Assembly (NCBI GenBank): GCA_964399875.1
Contig: CAYNRQ010000051.1
Location: forward strand, 1-7,751
Direction: 5' to 3'
Length of the DNA stretch: 7,751 bases
Source of the DNA: CAYNRQ01 sp964399875
Lineage (GTDB): Archaea; Aenigmatarchaeota; Aenigmatarchaeia; QMZP01
Shown piece after piece: positions 6,298 to 7,751 of this stretch. A program made the position numbers and the translations under genes. The notes beneath the pieces are model-generated. The model was not told the origin of the DNA, did not search any database, and saw only the letters and a program-made list of their open reading frames with translations. Every line of letters begins with the position of its first letter. Positions within the stretch are counted from its first letter, which is position 1.

Positions 6298-6325
6298 ATA
6301 CGTAAACTTTATAAAGAAAAATACG
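6296..6325 (+). repeat. Paired AAATACG direct repeats flanking the Fic-module TATA box (candidate operator)
   Basis: AAATACG occurs at 6296-6302 and 6319-6325, 23 bp apart (about two helical turns), on either side of the TATA box at 6308-6315. The first copy is part of the palindrome TACGTA (6299-6304). Ribbon-helix-helix antitoxins often bind short repeats around their own promoter, so this could be the autoregulatory operator. In AT-rich DNA a 7-base repeat can also arise by chance. Confidence 0.35.
6308..6315 (+). promoter_or_regulatory. TATA box of the Fic / RHH module
   Basis: TTTATAAA, inside the palindrome CTTTATAAAG (6307-6316), is centred about 25 bp before the ATG at 6337. That is where a box A should be for a leaderless archaeal transcript, and no Shine-Dalgarno is present before the ATG. 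Confidence 0.6.
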
Positions 6326-6336
6326 AAATAATATAT

Positions 6337-6693
6337 ATGAATCCGAAATATATTATAGAAAAGGATCAAATAAGACAGATAAACGAGAAGTATGGTGGAA
6401 CCCTAAGAACAGATGCGGAAATAGAGACAGCACTAAGTCTGGGAAAAGGAAAAGCCGTATATAGAAAAATTGCATACCTTTGGAGAGCTATATTGGTGGG
6501 CCAGCCTTTCACAGACGGAAATAAAAGAACAGCACTGATGGTTGCCCTGACAATACTGGAAAAATGCCATATGGGACTGGACAACAAAAAAAAGGAAATG
6601 CTCACAATAAAAATAAAAAAGGTAGCTAAAGAAAATATAACAGAAATCAATAGAATAGAGAGGTTGATAAGATATGTTATCACAGGAGATTAG
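6337..6693 (+). CDS. Fic/Doc-family protein with Gln in place of the catalytic His (putative toxin)
   Basis: The protein has 118 residues, a single compact Fic/Doc domain. The Fic signature HxFx(D/E)GN(G/K)R is recognisable at residues 56-64 as QPFTDGNKR, followed by TALM. It keeps the phosphate-binding Asp60-Gly61-Asn62-Lys63-Arg64 loop, but the invariant catalytic His is Gln56 (codon CAG at 6502-6504). The N-terminal part, 'KYGGTLRTDAEIETALSLG' (18-36), resembles the segment before the first helices in Doc-type proteins ('GGLRD..LLESAL'). Fic enzymes transfer AMP or other NMPs to proteins, and Doc phosphorylates EF-Tu. The His is the general base in both, so this copy may be inactive, altered in chemistry, or a regulator. 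It overlaps or nearly abuts the RHH-like gene, the layout of a toxin-antitoxin pair, with the toxin first. Base composition is more A-rich than the flanking kinase gene, which hints at transfer. Confidence 0.82.
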   Translation: MNPKYIIEKDQIRQINEKYGGTLRTDAEIETALSLGKGKAVYRKIAYLWRAILVGQPFTDGNKRTALMVALTILEKCHMGLDNKKKEMLTIKIKKVAKENITEINRIERLIRYVITGD

Positions 6694-6892
6694 AAGAATA
6701 ATGAAAGAGAATGATAAATATGCCAAGATGTTGGAAGATTATGATAGAACAGGAGAGTTTCCTTTGGACAAGATAAGAAGAAGCTTTACCTTGAAAAGAA
6801 TAAATATAAAAAGGCTCAAAAAAAAATCAGAAAAAACAAAAAAGAGCATGTCAGATATTCTTGACGAGCTAATAGAAAGGGAATTAACATGA
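6674..6892 (+). CDS. Small ribbon-helix-helix-like protein, putative antitoxin partner of the Fic protein
   Basis: The protein has 72 residues if started at ATG 6674, overlapping the Fic gene by 20 bp. It has 63 residues if started at ATG 6701, 7 bp after the Fic stop. AGAGG lies 10 nt before the first start and GGAG 12 nt before the second, so the choice is open. The C-terminal half, 'SFTLKRINIKRLKKKSEKT' then 'KKSMSDILDELIEREL', has the strand-helix-turn-helix pattern of ribbon-helix-helix (CopG/MetJ-like) DNA-binding proteins. The 'KSMSDILDELI' helix corresponds to the usual 'SVSELIREAI'. The N-terminal 35 residues are charged and helical and could contact the Fic partner. Having the RHH at the C-terminal end is the reverse of many antitoxins. 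The gene ends in an ATGA overlap with the kinase gene. The RHH assignment is by pattern only. Confidence 0.65.
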   Translation: MLSQEIRRIMKENDKYAKMLEDYDRTGEFPLDKIRRSFTLKRINIKRLKKKSEKTKKSMSDILDELIERELT

Positions 6893-7479
6893 AAACCATT
6901 ATTATTGTTGTCGGTCTTCCAGGAGCAGGAAAATCAGCAGTAGCAGACATCTTTAAGGGAAAGGGAATTCCCATGTTCAGGACAGGTGATGTCTTCCGTT
7001 CCGAGGCCCTGAAAAGAGGCCTAGAGCTGAACCCCCGGAACTCTGAGATGATAGCCAGAAAGCTCAGAGAGGAAGAGGGCATGGACATAGCTGCCCGCCG
7101 TGTCGGAGAAAAGATAAAGACACTTAAGGAAGACCTCGTATGCGTGGAAGGTCCGAGAGACATGTATGAGATAGACTACTTTGCAACCCTGGGCAATGTC
7201 ATAATCCTGATAGTAGAGGCCCCTGAGGATGTCCGCTTTGAGAGATCCAGAAAAAGGATATCCAGCAAACTATCACCAGCAAGCAGAAACCCGAAAACCC
7301 TGCATGATCTTAAGTGGAGAGATCAGAAAGAACTGGAAAGGGGCGTAAAAGACATACTCGAAACAAATAAATATCCTAAAGAAACAATTGAAAACACAGG
7401 AACAATAAATGATTTAAAGAAAAAAGTCGAAAAGTTCCTAAAACAGCTGCAGGCAGAGCAGAAACAAAAGCCTCCGTAG
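6889..7479 (+). CDS. UPF0200-family P-loop kinase (dephospho-CoA kinase / adenylate kinase-like NTPase)
   Basis: The protein has 196 residues. Walker A is 'GLPGAGKS' (9-16) after a beta strand. Archaeal UPF0200 hallmarks follow: 'GDVFRSEALKRGLE' (33-46), 'LREEEGMDIAARRV' (about 59-72), 'VEGPRDMYEIDYF' (the 'IDGIRS..E.EYF' motif of the family), then 'RFERSRKR' and 'KWRDQKELERGVKDIL', the lid-like segment. The C-terminal 'ENTGTINDLKKKVEKFL' matches the family's 'N.GS.EEL...V' strand and helix. The fold is that of nucleoside-monophosphate kinases and CoaE. The true substrate of UPF0200 proteins is not established, so a CoA-pathway role should not be assumed. The ATG overlaps the upstream TGA as ATGA, so translation may be coupled to the RHH-like gene. 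The last codons (Pro-Pro-stop) lie within the first ten bases of the tRNA gene. Confidence 0.87.
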   Translation: MKTIIIVVGLPGAGKSAVADIFKGKGIPMFRTGDVFRSEALKRGLELNPRNSEMIARKLREEEGMDIAARRVGEKIKTLKEDLVCVEGPRDMYEIDYFATLGNVIILIVEAPEDVRFERSRKRISSKLSPASRNPKTLHDLKWRDQKELERGVKDILETNKYPKETIENTGTINDLKKKVEKFLKQLQAEQKQKPP

Positions 7480-7485
7480 CTCAGA

Positions 7486-7534
7486 ACCCTTTTCCGAGCG
7501 AACTTGCAAAAGCGTTCACGGAAAAGGATGAGGA
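7486..7534 (+). other. tRNA-Thr intron 1 (D-loop, 49 nt)
   Basis: The intron is a hairpin: CCTTTTCCG (7488-7496) pairs perfectly with CGGAAAAGG (7519-7527), with a smaller GAAC/GTTC stem inside. The splice region forms a bulge-helix-bulge-like motif. The central helix is CTCA (7480-7483) with TGAG (7529-7532), and the bulges are GAA at 7484-7486 and 7533-7535. The first bulge has an extra C-A mismatch. GAAC is repeated at both junctions (7484-7487 and 7533-7536), so the exact cut cannot be fixed, but every choice gives the same product, GCTCAGAACTGGTAGAGC. Ends are given for a cut after the second bulge base. Confidence 0.75.
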
Positions 7535-7557
7535 ACTGGTAGAGCGACCGCCTTGTA

Positions 7558-7607
7558 GCGCCTTCTTAAAAAGAAAGCTGCACCAAAGAAGCTGAAAGGT
7601 GTATGAA
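7558..7607 (+). other. tRNA-Thr intron 2 (position 37/38, 50 nt)
   Basis: This is the canonical archaeal site, directly 3' of A37. The outer helix is the anticodon stem. The central helix is CTTG (7552-7555) with TATG (7602-7605), which has one U-U mismatch and one G-U. The bulges are TAG (7556-7558) and AAA (7606-7608), and an inner helix forms between 7559-7564 and 7596-7601. The 3-4-3 geometry places both cuts after the second bulge base and leaves A37 and A38 joined. Confidence 0.8.
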
Positions 7608-7629
7608 AGCGGTAGGTCATGGGTTCGAC

Positions 7630-7667
7630 CGCGTTGCTGAAGCAAGCGCATTCAGCAAAGCTGAATA
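7630..7667 (+). other. tRNA-Thr intron 3 (position 59/60, T-loop, 38 nt)
   Basis: The outer helix is the T-stem. The central helix is TTCG (7624-7627) with TGAA (7662-7665, one G-U), and the bulges are ACC (7628-7630) and TAT (7666-7668). The intron itself is a long hairpin pairing 7631-7641 with 7651-7661, with a single G-A mismatch. Cutting after the second bulge base gives the normal T-loop TTCGACT. Confidence 0.83.
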
Positions 7668-7693
7668 TCCCATCGGGGGCTTAAATCAGAATT

Positions 7694-7714
7694 CCGCCGG
7701 TCTCTGACCGGTGG
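7694..7714 (+). other. Strong GC hairpin downstream of the tRNA
   Basis: CCGCCGGTC (7694-7702) pairs with GACCGGTGG (7706-7714): nine pairs, one of them G-U, with a 3-nt loop. No T-run follows, so it is not a usual terminator. It could be a processing signal or the start of another structured RNA that runs past the window end. No coding frame is convincing in 7682-7751. Confidence 0.45.
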
Positions 7715-7751
7715 TTCCAAACAAGGCAATCGCTAACAGTCACCAGTCACT

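Larger units (their letters stand above)
7470..7681 (+). tRNA. tRNA-Thr (UGU anticodon) with three introns
   Basis: Four exons fold into a 75-nt cloverleaf. The acceptor arm is GCCTCCG (7470-7476) with CGGGGGC (7674-7680, one G-U). The D-arm GCTC/GAGC is at 7479-7482 and 7542-7545. The anticodon arm ACCGC/GCGGT (7547-7551 and 7609-7613) has loop CTTGTAA and anticodon TGT at 7554-7556. The variable loop is AGGTC (7614-7618). The T-arm is ATGGG/CCCAT with loop TTCGACT after splicing. Invariant U8, A14, G15-C48, G18-G19, A21, U33, T54-T55-C56 and A58 are present. The discriminator is U73 (7681) and no CCA is encoded. G1-C72, C2-G71 and U73 fit archaeal threonine identity. Introns interrupt the D-loop, 37/38 and 59/60. 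The D-loop after splicing is one base longer than usual (10 nt). No good TATA box lies 25-30 bp upstream, so it may be processed from the kinase transcript. Confidence 0.88.

Noticed and set aside
6082..6369. Minus-strand open frame opposite the YkgJ gene
   Set aside because: Phe/Tyr-rich composition caused by A-rich coding DNA on the other strand; no start signal or motif.
6816..7163. Minus-strand open frame opposite the kinase
   Set aside because: It is antisense to the Walker A region of the kinase and shows no family features.
7470..7681. Split or permuted tRNA, or decayed tRNA pseudogene
   Set aside because: The exons are in normal order and contiguous, the acceptor and all arms pair, and each insertion forms a spliceable BHB-like fold, so introns explain it better.
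7703..7751. Possible H/ACA or C/D guide RNA (CTGA at 7704-7707, ACA near 7736)
   Set aside because: No box C, no kink-turn and no pseudouridylation pocket can be seen in what is available.
1..7751. CRISPR arrays, insertion sequences, long direct repeats
   Set aside because: No regularly spaced repeats, transposase frames or terminal inverted repeats were seen.

Overview
The window looks archaeal, and its gene style best fits a small-genome DPANN-type lineage. That placement is inference, because no marker gene for taxonomy is present. The archaeal signs are: two proteins with class III (pilin-type) signal peptides, TATA boxes 20-28 bp before start codons with little or no leader, a UPF0200 kinase, an endonuclease III relative of the archaeal type, a slipin, and a tRNA gene with three bulge-helix-bulge introns and no encoded CCA.

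Layout, left to right. Bases 1-496 (+) are the 3' end of a LamG-domain surface protein. Bases 588-1315 (-) hold a HhH/Fe-S DNA glycosylase of the endonuclease III superfamily that is split by a frameshift at an A6 run. Upstream of it in the same direction is a TrkH-type K+ transporter (1345-2769, -). Divergent from trkH are two tightly linked pilin-like secreted or membrane-anchored proteins (2826-3191 and 3195-3758, +). The second is dense in N-glycosylation sequons and meets the next gene tail to tail at a shared CTAG. Next comes a minus-strand run of three membrane-protein genes, transcribed as a small multispan protein (5849-5466), then a slipin (5443-4502), then a UppP-type polyprenyl-diphosphate phosphatase (4483-3755).

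From 5896 everything is on the plus strand. A YkgJ-type cysteine-cluster protein is followed by a candidate toxin-antitoxin pair: a Fic/Doc-fold protein whose catalytic His is replaced by Gln, and a ribbon-helix-helix-like partner. The pair has its own TATA box flanked by repeats. A UPF0200 P-loop kinase is joined to the partner gene by an ATGA overlap. The kinase stop codon lies inside positions 8-10 of a tRNA-Thr(UGU) gene.

The tRNA is the most striking element. A 212-bp gene yields a 75-nt tRNA after removal of introns in the D-loop (49 nt), at 37/38 (50 nt) and at 59/60 (38 nt). Each intron can be folded into a bulge-helix-bulge-like structure. A strong hairpin follows at the right edge.

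Functional themes are the cell envelope (LamG protein, pilin-like pair, slipin operon, UppP), K+ uptake, base-excision repair, and an accessory Fic module inserted in front of housekeeping genes. No CRISPR array, insertion sequence or rRNA was seen, and no stretch over 300 bases lacks a gene.
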